Below are positions 20,475 through 31,993 of a stretch of 32,624 bases of DNA, piece by piece. Every line of letters begins with the position of its first letter. The stretch's first letter is position 1. The notes under the pieces are model-generated. The model was not told where the DNA came from and ran no database searches. It saw only the letters and a list, made by a program, of their open reading frames with translations. This stretch comes from an uncultured Dolosicoccus sp. Its GTDB lineage: Bacteria; Bacillota; Bacilli; Lactobacillales; Aerococcaceae. The stretch covers positions 1-32,624 of the forward strand of contig CALYPW010000004.1 of the NCBI GenBank assembly GCA_945278685.1, written 5' to 3'. Both the position numbers and the translations under genes were made by a program.

Positions 20475-21110
20475 CTACTTTTTTGCAACTGAACGGGTGG
20501 AGTGTCTAGTCACCCAATTGTTATAAATTTCTAAAGACAAGGGGTAGACGTAAACGCCTCGACTGATGACATGTCGCAAAGATTCAATCATTTTAAAACG
20601 AACCGCCAAAGTGAGATCTTCAAAGGCTAGTTTTCTAGCCTTGTCCACTCCTGGAAAACTTCGCCCATCTTCAACATAATCCGCTACATAGATCACCTGG
20701 ACCAAAGGAGTCATATGAAACCACCCGGTGGTATGACAAGCAATCGCTTGAAGGATCTCTGGATCTTTGCAACCAAATTTCTCACGGGTCAAGTAAGCCG
20801 CTGCCGGTCCGTGCCAGATGGCTTCTCCGGCAGATTCAAGCCTTTCCTCCGGCCAATACTTTTGAGCATAGATGAACATTTTTCCCAGTTCCAATTCCTT
20901 GGCATAATCATGCAGAAGCGCCGCAATGCTGGCCTTCTCTTCATCAACTCCATAGCTCTGAGCCAGTTCGAGAGCTTTAGCTTCAACTCGTAAGACATGC
21001 TCATAACGGTTACTTGATAAGACTTGGCGCAACTCTTTCAACAAGGCTTCGCGCGTCAAAGAAAGGTAGTTTTGAGTATAGATCATACTTACCATGGCAA
21101 AGACCCCCAT
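20475..21110 (-). CDS. yqeK: HD-domain hydrolase YqeK (Ap4A hydrolase family); actual start probably a few codons inside the ORF
   Basis: RYEHVLRVEAKALELAQ...ALLHDYAKEL. Confidence 0.92.
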   Translation of the reverse strand: MGVFAMVSMIYTQNYLSLTREALLKELRQVLSSNRYEHVLRVEAKALELAQSYGVDEEKASIAALLHDYAKELELGKMFIYAQKYWPEERLESAGEAIWHGPAAAYLTREKFGCKDPEILQAIACHTTGWFHMTPLVQVIYVADYVEDGRSFPGVDKARKLAFEDLTLAVRFKMIESLRHVISRGVYVYPLSLEIYNNWVTRHSTRSVAKK

Positions 21111-21760
21111 TTGTGGGAATCTCGGTACAAACCATGAGCATCAATGTAATAACGCACAGCGTCCGGCACCTGGTAGCGAATCGATTGTTCTAAAAAGCAA
21201 CGCATGCGAATAGAGGACGAGCTAAAGTCGACGGTCGGCGAATCGATCCATAGGATCGGGTAATCCCCTTCATAAGGGAATTCTCCGGGACGTTGCACAC
21301 CGACAAAATTCACCAATTTCACCAAACGGTCAATGTCTCGCCAAGTATGCAAGTCATTGGCACTATCCGTCCCGATAATGAAATAAAACTCTGCTTCAGG
21401 GTGCCATTCTTGCAAGGTTGTGAGGGTATCGACGGTGAAATTGATTCCCCCACGATCCGTTTCAATGGTTTGAATCTTAAACAGAGGGTTAGAGTCAATA
21501 GCTAAACGAACCATTTCTAAGCGGTGCCGAGCAGCGATGGTTGTTTTGGTTTCTGCATGGGGTGGAGTAGCCGTTGGCATTAGCCACACCTCATCCAATT
21601 CCAATTGACAGCCCACCTGCTCGGCAATCAATAAATGTCCATAATGCGGTGGGTTAAAACTCCCACCTAGAATGCCTATGCGTCGTCTAGGGGACAAATT
21701 GTTCACACTTTGCGGATGGGTCAAAGGAATGGCTTGGTTAGATACTTCTTCTTCAATCAT
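21089..21760 (-). CDS. nadD: Nicotinate-nucleotide adenylyltransferase (ATG at 21760 preferred over the longer ORF)
   Basis: RIGILGGSFNPPHYGHLLIAEQ...SSSSIRMR. Confidence 0.95.
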   Translation of the reverse strand: MIEEEVSNQAIPLTHPQSVNNLSPRRRIGILGGSFNPPHYGHLLIAEQVGCQLELDEVWLMPTATPPHAETKTTIAARHRLEMVRLAIDSNPLFKIQTIETDRGGINFTVDTLTTLQEWHPEAEFYFIIGTDSANDLHTWRDIDRLVKLVNFVGVQRPGEFPYEGDYPILWIDSPTVDFSSSSIRMRCFLEQSIRYQVPDAVRYYIDAHGLYRDSHKWGSLPW

Positions 21761-21809
21761 TATCTTAAGAACCTTCTTATTCACCACTGACAACCTCCCT
21801 ATCCATGAA

Positions 21810-22121
21810 TTAGCGTGGCAATTCTTGACTGATAACCTGGTGTTTTTGAGTAGAGGAAGGACGGTAAAGGATCGCCGTATGGCCAACAATGTGAACAATG
21901 GCAGCATCTGTAGACTCAGCAATCTTCTGGGCCGCATCCTTAACGTCTTCCGAAGTATTTTGAAGTAAGTTAAATTTAATCAATTCACGCTTCTCCAAGG
22001 CTTGGTCAACTTGCGTAATGAACTCCTCGCTAAGTCCAGCCTTTCCCATTTGAAAAATCGGTTTGATGTCATGGGATTTCTTACGCAAAAACTTCTCTTG
22101 CGGTCTTGATAATTGTCTCAT
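21810..22121 (-). CDS. yhbY: Ribosome assembly RNA-binding protein YhbY
   Basis: FQMGKAGLSEEFITQVDQALEKRELIKFNLL. Confidence 0.94.
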   Translation of the reverse strand: MRQLSRPQEKFLRKKSHDIKPIFQMGKAGLSEEFITQVDQALEKRELIKFNLLQNTSEDVKDAAQKIAESTDAAIVHIVGHTAILYRPSSTQKHQVISQELPR

Positions 22122-22139
22122 AATAATAGGTACTCTCCT

Positions 22140-23258
22140 TTAAATAATGGAATCTCGAATGGATAATCCGACACCTTTCGGCACCCACAAACGCAGGCGA
22201 GCTTGATGGGTGGTTGTGAGCCAGCCCAATCCCGAAATAGCAATGTCCTGTCGTCCGTCAAGACGGAAATCACGGGATGTTAGCTCAGGGAAATCTTCTA
22301 TTTCTTGGGGTTTGGGAGGTGACAAAAGGTCACCGACATGCTTTTGGTAGAACGCATCGGCACCTTCGGTTTTGGTGCGGTGCAGATAGACATCGTTGCT
22401 GACATAGAAAGTTACCCCTGCCTTTTCAGGACCTAGATAATCCATACGCCCCACTCCGGCCAAAAAAATGGTTTGACCAGGGTTAAGCTGGAAAGTCTTG
22501 GGACAAATCACTCGCTTGGGCGTTAGGGCGTCCATGGAGGAAGCTTCCAAATAATGCCCCAATTGACTGCGGTGGATGACCCCAGGAGTATCCACAATGG
22601 CGTGATCTTCATTCAAAGGAATGCGAATCAAATCCAAGGTTGTTCCCGGACGATTAGAGGTCGTGATAATTTCCGCATCGCCCCCATAATGTTTGATTAG
22701 CTGGTTAATCAAAGTGGACTTACCCACGTTGGTTACACCTACGATGTAAACATTTCGGCGCTGAATATTTCTTTCAATCAAAGAAATAATGGGTGTTAGA
22801 GATTCCGGACGATTGGCACTGATCAGCATCACATCGTCTGGACGCAAACCGTGTTCATGGAGTTCAGTGGTTAACCAATGTCTAACGCGATTCTCACGGG
22901 TAATCTTGGGTAATAAATCGTATTTATTACCTGCAACCACAAAGGCTTGGTTGCCAATGAATCGTTGCAGACCACGAATGACACTCCCTTCAACGTCGAA
23001 AAGATCCACCAAGTTAATAACTAGCGCATCATCTTCCGCAATCTGACCCAGCTTCTTCAAGAACACATCATCGGAAATGTTGACGTCCTGCAGTTCATTG
23101 TAGTGCCTCAAGCGGAAACACCGCTGACAATAAAAATCTCCTGTATCTTGTCCCTTCTCAAAGGCAGATTTAGGTAAATAGCCCGGCGCGTCCGGAGAAT
23201 CTGTTTGAATGCCAGCCCCACACCCGATACATTGATACTCTAAATTTGGATTATCCAT
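22140..23258 (-). CDS. yqeH: Ribosome biogenesis GTPase YqeH
   Basis: Zinc finger CIGCGAGIQT...CQRCFRLRHYN; GVTNVGKSTLINQL. Confidence 0.96.
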   Translation of the reverse strand: MDNPNLEYQCIGCGAGIQTDSPDAPGYLPKSAFEKGQDTGDFYCQRCFRLRHYNELQDVNISDDVFLKKLGQIAEDDALVINLVDLFDVEGSVIRGLQRFIGNQAFVVAGNKYDLLPKITRENRVRHWLTTELHEHGLRPDDVMLISANRPESLTPIISLIERNIQRRNVYIVGVTNVGKSTLINQLIKHYGGDAEIITTSNRPGTTLDLIRIPLNEDHAIVDTPGVIHRSQLGHYLEASSMDALTPKRVICPKTFQLNPGQTIFLAGVGRMDYLGPEKAGVTFYVSNDVYLHRTKTEGADAFYQKHVGDLLSPPKPQEIEDFPELTSRDFRLDGRQDIAISGLGWLTTTHQARLRLWVPKGVGLSIRDSII

Positions 23259-23778
23259 CTAATGTTGTCCCCCCATCAGTAGTTGGATCGATACCGAGCC
23301 AATAAAAAACCAAACGCTCCAAACGACGATTTACAAAACTCCAAATAATGTCGGATTTAACTATCGGTTTTACCAGAATACTTCGCAAACCTTTACGGTT
23401 TGCACCAATCACGTCCGTCATGATTTGATCCCCAATCACTACAATTTCCTCTTTGGGCAACTGCATGTAATCGATGGCTATTTTGAACTTGTCTCGGCGC
23501 GGCTTTAAAGCATTGGCTTGAAAAGGTATATCCAAGGGCTCGGCAACCCGACGCACACGTTCAGTGGTGTTGTTGGATAACAAGAAGGCTTGGACGCCAC
23601 TATTTCTCAACTCCAGTATCCACTGCGATAATTCATCGGTGTGGTCCAAGACATTCCATGCCAATAAGGTGTTATCTAAATCGACAATGACCCCTTGAAT
23701 TCCGTGAGCCAATAGATCTGCGGCTTTTAGATCGTAAGGGGTGTTAATGGTCCATGTAGGTGTTAATAAGCCTTTCAT
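23251..23778 (-). CDS. yqeG: YqeG family HAD IIIA-type phosphatase
   Basis: GIQGVIVDLDNTLLAWN...VVIGDQIMTDVIGANR. Confidence 0.95.
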   Translation of the reverse strand: MKGLLTPTWTINTPYDLKAADLLAHGIQGVIVDLDNTLLAWNVLDHTDELSQWILELRNSGVQAFLLSNNTTERVRRVAEPLDIPFQANALKPRRDKFKIAIDYMQLPKEEIVVIGDQIMTDVIGANRKGLRSILVKPIVKSDIIWSFVNRRLERLVFYWLGIDPTTDGGTTLDG

Positions 23779-23967
23779 AACTACTCCTCTTCTGTGAATG
23801 AATTACTTTTCCAATTATACCACAGAAGTTGCCTTTAACGCCGTGAAAGCGCCAAAACAACAAAAAAATATTCAGTGTGATATGGTGGTAGCAAGTGTTA
23901 AAGCCCTTTTTCTTAACATGTATCCTTGCTACAAGATCAGGCATTTTTGTTTTGGAGGTGCTACAAA

Positions 23968-25707
23968 TTGCGTGTTTTTTCTTATCTAAAGCCTTATCGA
24001 CTAAGGATTTTATTGGTCATTTTACTGACGTTTGGAAACTCGCTGGGGGAATTATTCCTCCCCAAATTAATGTCCATCGTCATTGACCAGGGAGTCACTC
24101 GTGGAGATACTTCCTTTATTTTACGAATTGGACTTGTCATGATTGGCGTAGTCATCCTCACCGTGCTTTGTCGTGGATCAGCGGCTTATCACTCTGCCAA
24201 AGCGGCCATGGCTTTTTCCAGGGACGTACGCAAAGAACTCTATACCAAAGTCAACCATATGACCTTTGATGAGACTGAACATTTCGGCATTTCGTCTCTG
24301 ATCACACGAACGACGGATGACGTGGGACAAGTCGAACAAATGGCTCTCATGGGGATGCGACCATGGATTCGTGGTCCCTTGATGTTTATCGGAGGACTTA
24401 TCATGGCCTTAACCACCAACGTGACATTATCAGTCGTTATTCTCACTAGTTTACCTCTCTTACTCTTGGCCATGTGGTACATCATTAAGGTCGCCTTACC
24501 TTATTTCCCGAAAATCCAAGCCTATCTCGATCGGATCAATCGACTCTTTCGCCAACGTTTGACAGGTTTGAAGGTAATTCGCGCCTTTTCAAAAGATACT
24601 TATGAAGAAGAACTTTTTTCAAAAGCCAACAAGGACTACTATGAAATTTCCTTGAAAGTGAATCATCTGTTAGTCACCGTTTCGCCCATTCTTATGACTA
24701 TTCTAAACTTTGCTCTTGTTGCCGTGGCCTACTTTGGCGCACATCTAATCGATCAAAATAGTCTCCAAATCGGTGACCTCATGGCTTATCTCCAATACAT
24801 TTCTCAAGTGTTGATGGCCCTCATTATGATTTCTAACTTATTGACCATGACCCCTCGAACCGTCACATCGGCTGAGCGGATCGACGAAGTGTTGAGTTAC
24901 CCCTCTCGCTATGTGGGCGGAACGACACCTTTAATCCCTCCTTTGACCAAAATCGAAGCCAAAAACTTGACCTTCTATTACCCGGATGCGGAGGCTCCTG
25001 CCTTGAAGGACATTCATTTCCAAGTCGAACAAGGAGAAACCTTGGGAATTATCGGAGGAACAGGCTCTGGAAAATCTACTTTATTAAAATTACTGTTGCA
25101 ATTCTATGAACCGTCACAAGGAGAACTTCTCATCAATGATCTGCCCATTCAAGACTTAGAAACCAAAAGCTTGCGCCAAGAAATGAGTTATGTTCCCCAA
25201 CAAAATTTCTTCTTCACCAAAACCATTCGAGAAAATTTGGCCTATAGCAATGAATGGGTCCAAGACCGTGAACTCCTGGAGCAATTGGAAGTGTCCCAAG
25301 CCCTTGAATTCTTATCGGAAGAACCCTTGGAAGAAGAAATGACCCGCGGAGGTAGTAATTATTCCGGTGGACAACGTCAACGCTTGGCCATCGCCCGAGC
25401 CTTGAGTCGAAAAGTCTCGGTTTATATTTTTGACGATTCATTCTCAGCTTTGGATTATCAAACAGATTACCGTTTGCGACAACAATTAAAAACGACTCTA
25501 TCAGACGCTATTTTAATCTTAGTCGCCCAACGAATTGCCACGATTCGACACGCGGATAAGATTCTTGTGTTGGACGACGGTAAGGTCAGTGGATTCGGAA
25601 ATCACGAATCTTTAATGGCCACCAATGGCCTATACCGCGAAATTGCCCTTAGCCAAGGAGAGGAGGAAACTAGTCATGAAACACACAGAAAGACCAGCAA
25701 CCGTTAA
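23968..25707 (+). CDS. ABC exporter half-transporter A (TTG start at 23968 with GGAGGTG preferred)
   Basis: TM domain; Walker A GGTGSGKST; NYSGGQRQRLAIARAL; IFDDSFSALD. Confidence 0.93.
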   Translation: MRVFSYLKPYRLRILLVILLTFGNSLGELFLPKLMSIVIDQGVTRGDTSFILRIGLVMIGVVILTVLCRGSAAYHSAKAAMAFSRDVRKELYTKVNHMTFDETEHFGISSLITRTTDDVGQVEQMALMGMRPWIRGPLMFIGGLIMALTTNVTLSVVILTSLPLLLLAMWYIIKVALPYFPKIQAYLDRINRLFRQRLTGLKVIRAFSKDTYEEELFSKANKDYYEISLKVNHLLVTVSPILMTILNFALVAVAYFGAHLIDQNSLQIGDLMAYLQYISQVLMALIMISNLLTMTPRTVTSAERIDEVLSYPSRYVGGTTPLIPPLTKIEAKNLTFYYPDAEAPALKDIHFQVEQGETLGIIGGTGSGKSTLLKLLLQFYEPSQGELLINDLPIQDLETKSLRQEMSYVPQQNFFFTKTIRENLAYSNEWVQDRELLEQLEVSQALEFLSEEPLEEEMTRGGSNYSGGQRQRLAIARALSRKVSVYIFDDSFSALDYQTDYRLRQQLKTTLSDAILILVAQRIATIRHADKILVLDDGKVSGFGNHESLMATNGLYREIALSQGEEETSHETHRKTSNR

Positions 25708-27427
25708 ACGACTTCTGCGGGACTTGGCGAGTTTCAAAGCTCCTCTTTTCCTCGGAGTCCTCGCGACCATCGTGATTACAGTTTGTGACATTCTAGCACC
25801 ACGCATCATGGGGGACTTGACCAACCAGATCGCCGGAGATGTCGCCAGTGGCCAAACCATCGACTTCCAAGCATTGGCTAGAATCTGTCTGTGGTTAATC
25901 GCTATCTACGTGATCTTAGGACTATTCACCTTGGTTCAAGGACGTTTGTTAACTTTCATTTCACAACGTTTCGTCTTTAATTTGCGTCAAGAAATTTCCA
26001 AAAAGGTTCGACACATCCCATTGAGTTACTATGACCAACAACAAACAGGAGATCTTCTCAGTCGAATGACCAATGATGTAGAAATCCTTGGCAAGAACAT
26101 TCAACAAACCTTTAGCCAACTTCTCTACGGTGGCTTATTATTAATCGGTACTTTTGGAATGATGATTCGCATCAGCTGGATCATGACCGTGATTTTCCTC
26201 ATCACCATTCCTTTGAACTTCTTGGCCACCCGCTGGATCACCCGCCGTTCACAAAAGTACTTCAAAGCCAAAGCTGAAGGGCTGGGATACATGGTCAGCT
26301 ATGTGGAAGAAAGCTTTACTGGTACGGATCTTATCAAAGCCTATAGTTATGAAGAGAGAGCCGACCAGGAATTCTCTCAATACAATGATCATTTGTACCA
26401 TGTTTCTTACCGAGCCAGTTTCATCGTGGGCATCCTTCTACCGGTGATGACCTTCATTTCCAATGTAGGTTACGTAGCCATCAGTGTCGTAGGAGGACTT
26501 TTAGTCGTTGCCCGCGCCATCGGCATCGGAGATGTTCTTGCCTTCATCCAATACAGTCAAAAGATTACCCGCCCCATTGCCAGCATGGCTGAAATGGCCA
26601 ATCTGCTGCAAGAAACCATCGCCTCTGCAGACCGTGTCTTTCAATTTTTAGACGCGCCTGAAGAAGTCGACGAGCAGCAAGAAGAGATCCAAAGCCCTAT
26701 TCGAGACATCGTCTTTGATCACGTTGGCTTTAGCTACAAGGAAGACCAACCGATTATTCGCGATTTGAACTTAACGGTGAATCGTGGAGAAACAATCGCC
26801 ATCGTTGGACCCACTGGTGCTGGAAAGACCACACTGGTGAATTTACTTTTGCGTTTTTATGATGTATCCTCAGGCGCCATTCGTCTCAACGGTATTGATA
26901 TCCGGCATGCCACCCGCCACAACTTACGTGAACACTTCGCCATGGTGCTTCAAGATATCTGGCTTCAACAAGGAACCATCGCAGACAATATCCGCTACGG
27001 CAGTGAAGTGGCCACTCAAGAAGATATTGTCCAAGCAGCCAAACATGCCAACTGTTCTCATTTCATCCAAACTTTGCCCCAAGGATTCGATACCGTCCTT
27101 AATGAGGAATCAAGCAATATCTCCCAAGGACAGCGCCAACTTCTGACGATCGCCCGCGCCTTTATCAGCGACCCTGAGATTCTGATTTTGGATGAAGCCA
27201 CTTCTTCTGTGGACACCCGAACAGAACAGTTGATCCAAAAAGCCATGGCCAATTTGATGCGAGGACGAACGAACTTTGTCATCGCCCATCGCTTGTCGAC
27301 CATTGTCCATGCCGATAAAATCCTTGTCTTGGATCAAGGGGACATTGTGGAGCAAGGCTCTCATGAAGAACTTCTTGAAGCCAATGGACTTTATGCTTCA
27401 CTTTACCATAGCCAATTCGCTGAATAA
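25676..27427 (+). CDS. ABC exporter half-transporter B (ATG 25676 with AGGAGAGGAGG)
   Basis: Walker A GPTGAGKTT; NISQGQRQLLTIARAF; LILDEATSSVD; overlaps A by 32 bp. Confidence 0.93.
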   Translation: MKHTERPATVKRLLRDLASFKAPLFLGVLATIVITVCDILAPRIMGDLTNQIAGDVASGQTIDFQALARICLWLIAIYVILGLFTLVQGRLLTFISQRFVFNLRQEISKKVRHIPLSYYDQQQTGDLLSRMTNDVEILGKNIQQTFSQLLYGGLLLIGTFGMMIRISWIMTVIFLITIPLNFLATRWITRRSQKYFKAKAEGLGYMVSYVEESFTGTDLIKAYSYEERADQEFSQYNDHLYHVSYRASFIVGILLPVMTFISNVGYVAISVVGGLLVVARAIGIGDVLAFIQYSQKITRPIASMAEMANLLQETIASADRVFQFLDAPEEVDEQQEEIQSPIRDIVFDHVGFSYKEDQPIIRDLNLTVNRGETIAIVGPTGAGKTTLVNLLLRFYDVSSGAIRLNGIDIRHATRHNLREHFAMVLQDIWLQQGTIADNIRYGSEVATQEDIVQAAKHANCSHFIQTLPQGFDTVLNEESSNISQGQRQLLTIARAFISDPEILILDEATSSVDTRTEQLIQKAMANLMRGRTNFVIAHRLSTIVHADKILVLDQGDIVEQGSHEELLEANGLYASLYHSQFAE

Positions 27428-27439
27428 TCAAGACCACAA

Positions 27440-27475
27440 AGAAACCCCGACAAATTTGTCGGGGTTTCTTTTATT
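27440..27475. terminator. Bidirectional terminator between the ABC exporter and ptsI
   Basis: Perfect 30-nt palindrome AGAAACCCCGACAAATTTGTCGGGGTTTCT with a T-rich 3' side. Confidence 0.9.
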
Positions 27476-27491
27476 TGTATCGAATAAGAGA

Positions 27492-29219
27492 TTAATCGAG
27501 TTCAGCAACCGCCTTTTCGACTAATTCCATGACCTCTTCAACAGTTCCGCATTCGTTGATCGCTTTGTCAGCCAGGGCTTCCATTTCTTTGGAATCCAAT
27601 TTGCTGATTAAGCTTCTCGATTCTAAAACGCTAGAAGCGCTCATGGAGAACTCATCCAGACCCATTCCAATTAATAATGGAATCGCCATCTGGTCGCCAC
27701 CCATCTCTCCACACATACCGGTCCATTTACCTTCAGCGTGAGAAGCATCGATAACATTCTTAATCAAGGATAGAATGGCTGGGTTGTATGGCTGGTACAA
27801 GTAAGAAACTTTCTCGTTCATACGGTCCGCGGCCATTGTGTATTGGATCAAGTCGTTGGTTCCAATACTGAAGAAATCTACTTCCTTGGCGAATTGCTTA
27901 GCATTGACCGCCGCCGCTGGAATTTCAATCATGATTCCTACTTGGTAATCATCTGAAACTTTATGACCTTCGTCGACGAGCTCCTTATGAACTTCATCAA
28001 GAATGGCTTTGGCTTTGCGATATTCGTTCAAGGTTGCAATCATTGGGAACATGATTCGTAAATCTCCGTGGACAGAAGAACGTAACAAGGCACGTAATTG
28101 TGTCTTGAACATTTTTGGTTCAGCCAGAGAAATACGAATGGCACGATAGCCCAAGAATGGGTTCATTTCTTCTGGTAATGGAAGGTAAGGTAAGAACTTG
28201 TCTCCTCCAATGTCCATGGTACGAACAACGACGCCTTTACCGTCCATCTTTTCCAAGACTTCTTTGTAGGATTCATATTGCTCGTCTTCTGTAGGGAAAT
28301 CCGGTGAATCCATGTACAAGAATTCTGTGCGGTATAATCCAACGCCATCCGCACCGTTCTCAACGGCTCCTTCAGCGTCTTGAGGAGTTCCAATGTTAGC
28401 GGCGATTTCTACTTCCTTACCATCTTTGGTGACAGAAGGTGCATCGACCAACTTGGCCCACTCTGCACGTTGCGCTTCATAAGCTTTGGCTTTCTCCTTG
28501 TATTCCGCAATTTCTTCATCGGATGGATCGATAATGACAACACCTTCTAAGGCATCGACAATCATCATTTGTCCATCTTTGATTTCTTGTGTGATGGATT
28601 CCGTTCCAACAATGGCTGGAATCTCTAAAGAACGAGCCATGATGGCAGAGTGTGACGTACGTCCACCAATATCGGTAACAAACGCACGGACAAACTCTTT
28701 GTTCAATTGGGCAGTATCACTTGGCGTTAAGTCATTGGCTACAACGATCACTTGCTCATTGATTCCAACAGGACTTGGTAAGCGAATAGCCAATAAAGCA
28801 GCCATGACACGGTCAGAAACGTCGCGGATATCCGCAGCACGCTCTTGCATGTATGGGTTATCTTCCATGGATTCGAACATAGTGATGAACATGTCGGAGA
28901 CCTGTTTCAACGCATGCTCTGCATTGACCTTTTCATTGGTAATGATGTCTTTGACTTGGTCCATCATTTCCGGATCTGCCAAGACTAGAAGGTGCGCATC
29001 AAATACTTGAGCTTCTTCTTCACCAATGGATTTTGCCGCTGTTTCTCGAATTTGTTCGATCTCAGCTTGTGCTTGTTGCAAAGCTTTGTCTAGGCGAGCA
29101 ATTTCTTCGCTAGGCTCACGGTCAGTGACTGTTTCGAAAGATAGATCTGGTTCAACGAGTAAATAAGCAGGGGCAATAGAAATTCCACTACTTGCCGCAA
29201 TACCTGTTAAGCGACCCAT
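27492..29219 (-). CDS. ptsI: PTS phosphoenolpyruvate-protein phosphotransferase (Enzyme I; ATG at 29219)
   Basis: [16 protein letters not shown]...[25 protein letters not shown]...[17 protein letters not shown]. Confidence 0.98.
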   Translation of the reverse strand: MGRLTGIAASSGISIAPAYLLVEPDLSFETVTDREPSEEIARLDKALQQAQAEIEQIRETAAKSIGEEEAQVFDAHLLVLADPEMMDQVKDIITNEKVNAEHALKQVSDMFITMFESMEDNPYMQERAADIRDVSDRVMAALLAIRLPSPVGINEQVIVVANDLTPSDTAQLNKEFVRAFVTDIGGRTSHSAIMARSLEIPAIVGTESITQEIKDGQMMIVDALEGVVIIDPSDEEIAEYKEKAKAYEAQRAEWAKLVDAPSVTKDGKEVEIAANIGTPQDAEGAVENGADGVGLYRTEFLYMDSPDFPTEDEQYESYKEVLEKMDGKGVVVRTMDIGGDKFLPYLPLPEEMNPFLGYRAIRISLAEPKMFKTQLRALLRSSVHGDLRIMFPMIATLNEYRKAKAILDEVHKELVDEGHKVSDDYQVGIMIEIPAAAVNAKQFAKEVDFFSIGTNDLIQYTMAADRMNEKVSYLYQPYNPAILSLIKNVIDASHAEGKWTGMCGEMGGDQMAIPLLIGMGLDEFSMSASSVLESRSLISKLDSKEMEALADKAINECGTVEEVMELVEKAVAELD

Positions 29220-29220
29220 A

Positions 29221-29493
29221 TTACTCAGATAACCCTTCGTTAACCATTGTTTCTTCGATAGCTGCCATGGCTTCTGCTTCGTCGTCACCTTCAACAGTGA
29301 TTGTAACGTCTGCGCCTTGGCCAACTCCTAAGGACATAACGCCCATGATTGACTTTAGGTTGACGGCTTTTCCTTGATATTCTAAGTTAATGTCGGATGA
29401 GAACTTGCTAGCGGTTTGAACCAATAAGGTTGCTGGACGTGCGTGAATCCCTGTATCCGCTACAATATTAAAATCTTTTTTCTCCATAATCAA
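29221..29493 (-). CDS. ptsH: Phosphocarrier protein HPr
   Basis: [12 protein letters not shown], Ser-46 region [12 protein letters not shown]. Confidence 0.98.
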   Translation of the reverse strand: MIMEKKDFNIVADTGIHARPATLLVQTASKFSSDINLEYQGKAVNLKSIMGVMSLGVGQGADVTITVEGDDEAEAMAAIEETMVNEGLSE

Positions 29494-29656
29494 AAACCCC
29501 TTTTATGTATGTATTTTGTAGAAAATTATCAATATGATAAGTCCCTTACATCACCATAAGGATAACACACTATGGGGTGGAAATCTAGAAAAATTAAAGC
29601 CTTTTCATAAAACGATCACAATTGACTAAGAATGGTGAAAGCAACAATGAAAGCAA

Positions 29657-31234
29657 TTACATTAATTTATGTAATTTCACGTCTGGCCAGCGGTCTTCGA
29701 ACCAATTCATGGCGAATTCATTCTCAAACAAAATGACTGGTTGATCAAAACGATCTTTGGCCAATATATTCCTAGAAGAGGACATTCTTGGATTCATATC
29801 TTCCGGATCGATCCAGCGGGTCACCTTGCTGCCAAGAGGTTCCATGGTCACTTCGGCCTTGTATTCATGTAAGAGACGGTGCTCAAAAACTTCAAACTGC
29901 AACTGACCGATGGCGCCTAGTAAATATTCATTCCCATGGTAGGTTCGGTACAACTGAATGGCACCTTCTTGCACCAGTTGTTCCATTCCAGTGTGAAAGG
30001 ATTTCTGGCGCATCACATTCTTCGGCGTCACTTTGACGAACATCTCTGGTGTAAATTCTGGCAAGGCTGGAAATTCCACATAATGATTGCCTTCGTAAAT
30101 CGTATCTCCAATTTGGAAGTTGCCTGTATCAAATAGTCCAATAATATCTCCTGCATAAGCGGTTTGGACGTTCTCCCGTTCATCGGCCATAAATTGGGTG
30201 GTATGGGCCAATCGAAGGCTTCGTTTGGTTCTGGACAAAGTCACAGTCTTACCCTTCTCAAACTGACCAGAAACGATGCGCGCAAATGCAATACGGTCGC
30301 GGTGAGCGGGGTTCATGTTGGCTTGAATTTTGAAAACAAACCCGGTGAGCTTCTCATCAGTTGCTTGTATTAATTCGCCATTAACATCTTCCATGGCACT
30401 TGGACAAGGAGCCAATTCCACAAAGGCATCAAAAAAGGTTTCCACGCCGAATCCTGTCAAAGCAGAACCAAAAAAGACAGGTGTCAGCTTGCCATTGTCA
30501 ATGCGTTCCCTGTCGAACTCATTTCCTGCAATGGAAAGCAACTGTGCATCTTCCATGGCATCTGAATAAACGGTGGATGTCTTGAAATCATGATCTCCTT
30601 GGGCTTCCCCATTCCCGTCCAGAGGCACGAACCGCTCATCGCCCTCTTTGCCACGAAGTTCCAAACGGTCATTGTACAAATCATACAAACCAAGCAAATG
30701 GCTCCCCATTCCCATGGGCCAATTCATGGGATAAGCATCGATACCAAGAACCTCTTCCAATTCTTCCACCAATTCCAAAGGAAAACGACCATCGCGGTCT
30801 AACTTATTAATAAAGGTAAAAACTGGAATCCCACGACGACTAACTACCTCGAAAAGTTTCTTGGTTTGCGGCTCGATTCCTTCGGTCGAATCCACTACCA
30901 TGACTGCCGCATCCACGGCCATTAAAGTACGATAGGTATCTTCTGAAAAATCATCGTGTCCGGGCGTATCAACAATGTTGACACGGTGTCCTTGATAATC
31001 CACTTGCATCACTGAACTTGTCACTGAGATTCCACGTTGTTGTTCGACTTCCATCCAGTCAGAAGTCGCAAAACCTGCAGAATTTCGACCCCGTCCTTGA
31101 ACCGTTCCTTTTTCGCGAATTACTCCACCCACCAATAAAAACTGTTCAGTAATGGTCGTCTTACCTGCGTCTGGGTGAGAGATGATCGCAAAAGTGCGTC
31201 TTTTTTCTACTTCTTCTTGTAGCAGTTGATTCAT
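29657..31234 (-). CDS. prfC: Peptide chain release factor 3
   Basis: [23 protein letters not shown]...[11 protein letters not shown]...[16 protein letters not shown]. Confidence 0.97.
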   Translation of the reverse strand: MNQLLQEEVEKRRTFAIISHPDAGKTTITEQFLLVGGVIREKGTVQGRGRNSAGFATSDWMEVEQQRGISVTSSVMQVDYQGHRVNIVDTPGHDDFSEDTYRTLMAVDAAVMVVDSTEGIEPQTKKLFEVVSRRGIPVFTFINKLDRDGRFPLELVEELEEVLGIDAYPMNWPMGMGSHLLGLYDLYNDRLELRGKEGDERFVPLDGNGEAQGDHDFKTSTVYSDAMEDAQLLSIAGNEFDRERIDNGKLTPVFFGSALTGFGVETFFDAFVELAPCPSAMEDVNGELIQATDEKLTGFVFKIQANMNPAHRDRIAFARIVSGQFEKGKTVTLSRTKRSLRLAHTTQFMADERENVQTAYAGDIIGLFDTGNFQIGDTIYEGNHYVEFPALPEFTPEMFVKVTPKNVMRQKSFHTGMEQLVQEGAIQLYRTYHGNEYLLGAIGQLQFEVFEHRLLHEYKAEVTMEPLGSKVTRWIDPEDMNPRMSSSRNILAKDRFDQPVILFENEFAMNWFEDRWPDVKLHKLM

Positions 31235-31256
31235 GATTACTCCTTTAAAAAACAAA

Positions 31257-31291
31257 CAATCGATAACGTCCATTCAAGGGGTTATCGATTG
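31257..31291 (-). terminator. Terminator after the DivIVA-domain gene
   Basis: CAATCGATAAC...GTTATCGATTG perfect 11-bp stem; T-rich on the minus-strand 3' side. Confidence 0.75.
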
Positions 31292-31300
31292 GTACAATGC

Positions 31301-31993
31301 TTACTTATTTGCTTGTTGAGGTTTGAATTTGACGAGATTACTTGCACGTTGAACCCCTTCAACCTCTTCAGCGGATTCGTGACTTTCATTCTTGATGACT
31401 TCTTGAATCAGGCGTTGAAGTTCGATTTTTTCTTCGGCAGTAATGCTGCTAGTTGCCCAGATCTTCTCTTGATCTTCTGGACGTGGCGCGGTCTCTAAAT
31501 ATTCCGCTTCATATTTATTAACTTCTTCGTTCCACGAATCCAAGGTAGCATCAGGAAACATGGCGTCGAAGTCCGTATTATCCAGCATGGCCTGGTAGGT
31601 AGTGAGAACTTCTTGCATTTGTTCTTTCATATCGTTGAGGTCATCGCGCAACCCAATCCCGTCATCCATTAAACGACGGCTTTCGTGAGTAAACTCTTCC
31701 TTGTATTGTGCGACACGCTCATTGGTATGTTCAATTAAGCGGTCTGCTTCTGTTGTTGAATCGTCAATGATCTTTTGACCGGTAACACGCGCGTCCAGGA
31801 TTCCATCTTTTAAAGCTTGCTCCATCCCAGTATATTTGATCAAAGCGTCTTCCACCTGGGTCAGTTGTTCCACTTGTTCTTCAAGCGCTTTTTCAAGTTC
31901 GCCAATGCGCGTCGCTTGCTCTTCCATGTATTGATCGACCTGTCGTCGGTTATAGCCAAATAAACTTAAAGACAATGATTTTGACGTGCTCAT
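31301..31993 (-). CDS. DivIVA/GpsB-like coiled-coil protein
   Basis: N-terminal FGYNRRQVDQYMEE followed by a long coiled coil. Confidence 0.75.
   Translation of the reverse strand: MSTSKSLSLSLFGYNRRQVDQYMEEQATRIGELEKALEEQVEQLTQVEDALIKYTGMEQALKDGILDARVTGQKIIDDSTTEADRLIEHTNERVAQYKEEFTHESRRLMDDGIGLRDDLNDMKEQMQEVLTTYQAMLDNTDFDAMFPDATLDSWNEEVNKYEAEYLETAPRPEDQEKIWATSSITAEEKIELQRLIQEVIKNESHESAEEVEGVQRASNLVKFKPQQANK

Noticed and set aside
21761-21937. N-terminal extension of the nadD ORF
   Set aside because: Overlaps yhbY in another frame; conserved NadD start fits ATG 21760.
17337-23778. rpmF to yqeG cluster as a novel system
   Set aside because: Conserved ribosome-assembly/NAD cluster common in Firmicutes.
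28486-29010. 174-aa plus-strand ORF
   Set aside because: Lies entirely antisense to ptsI, which is clearly coding; no Shine-Dalgarno or recognisable domain, so a shadow ORF.
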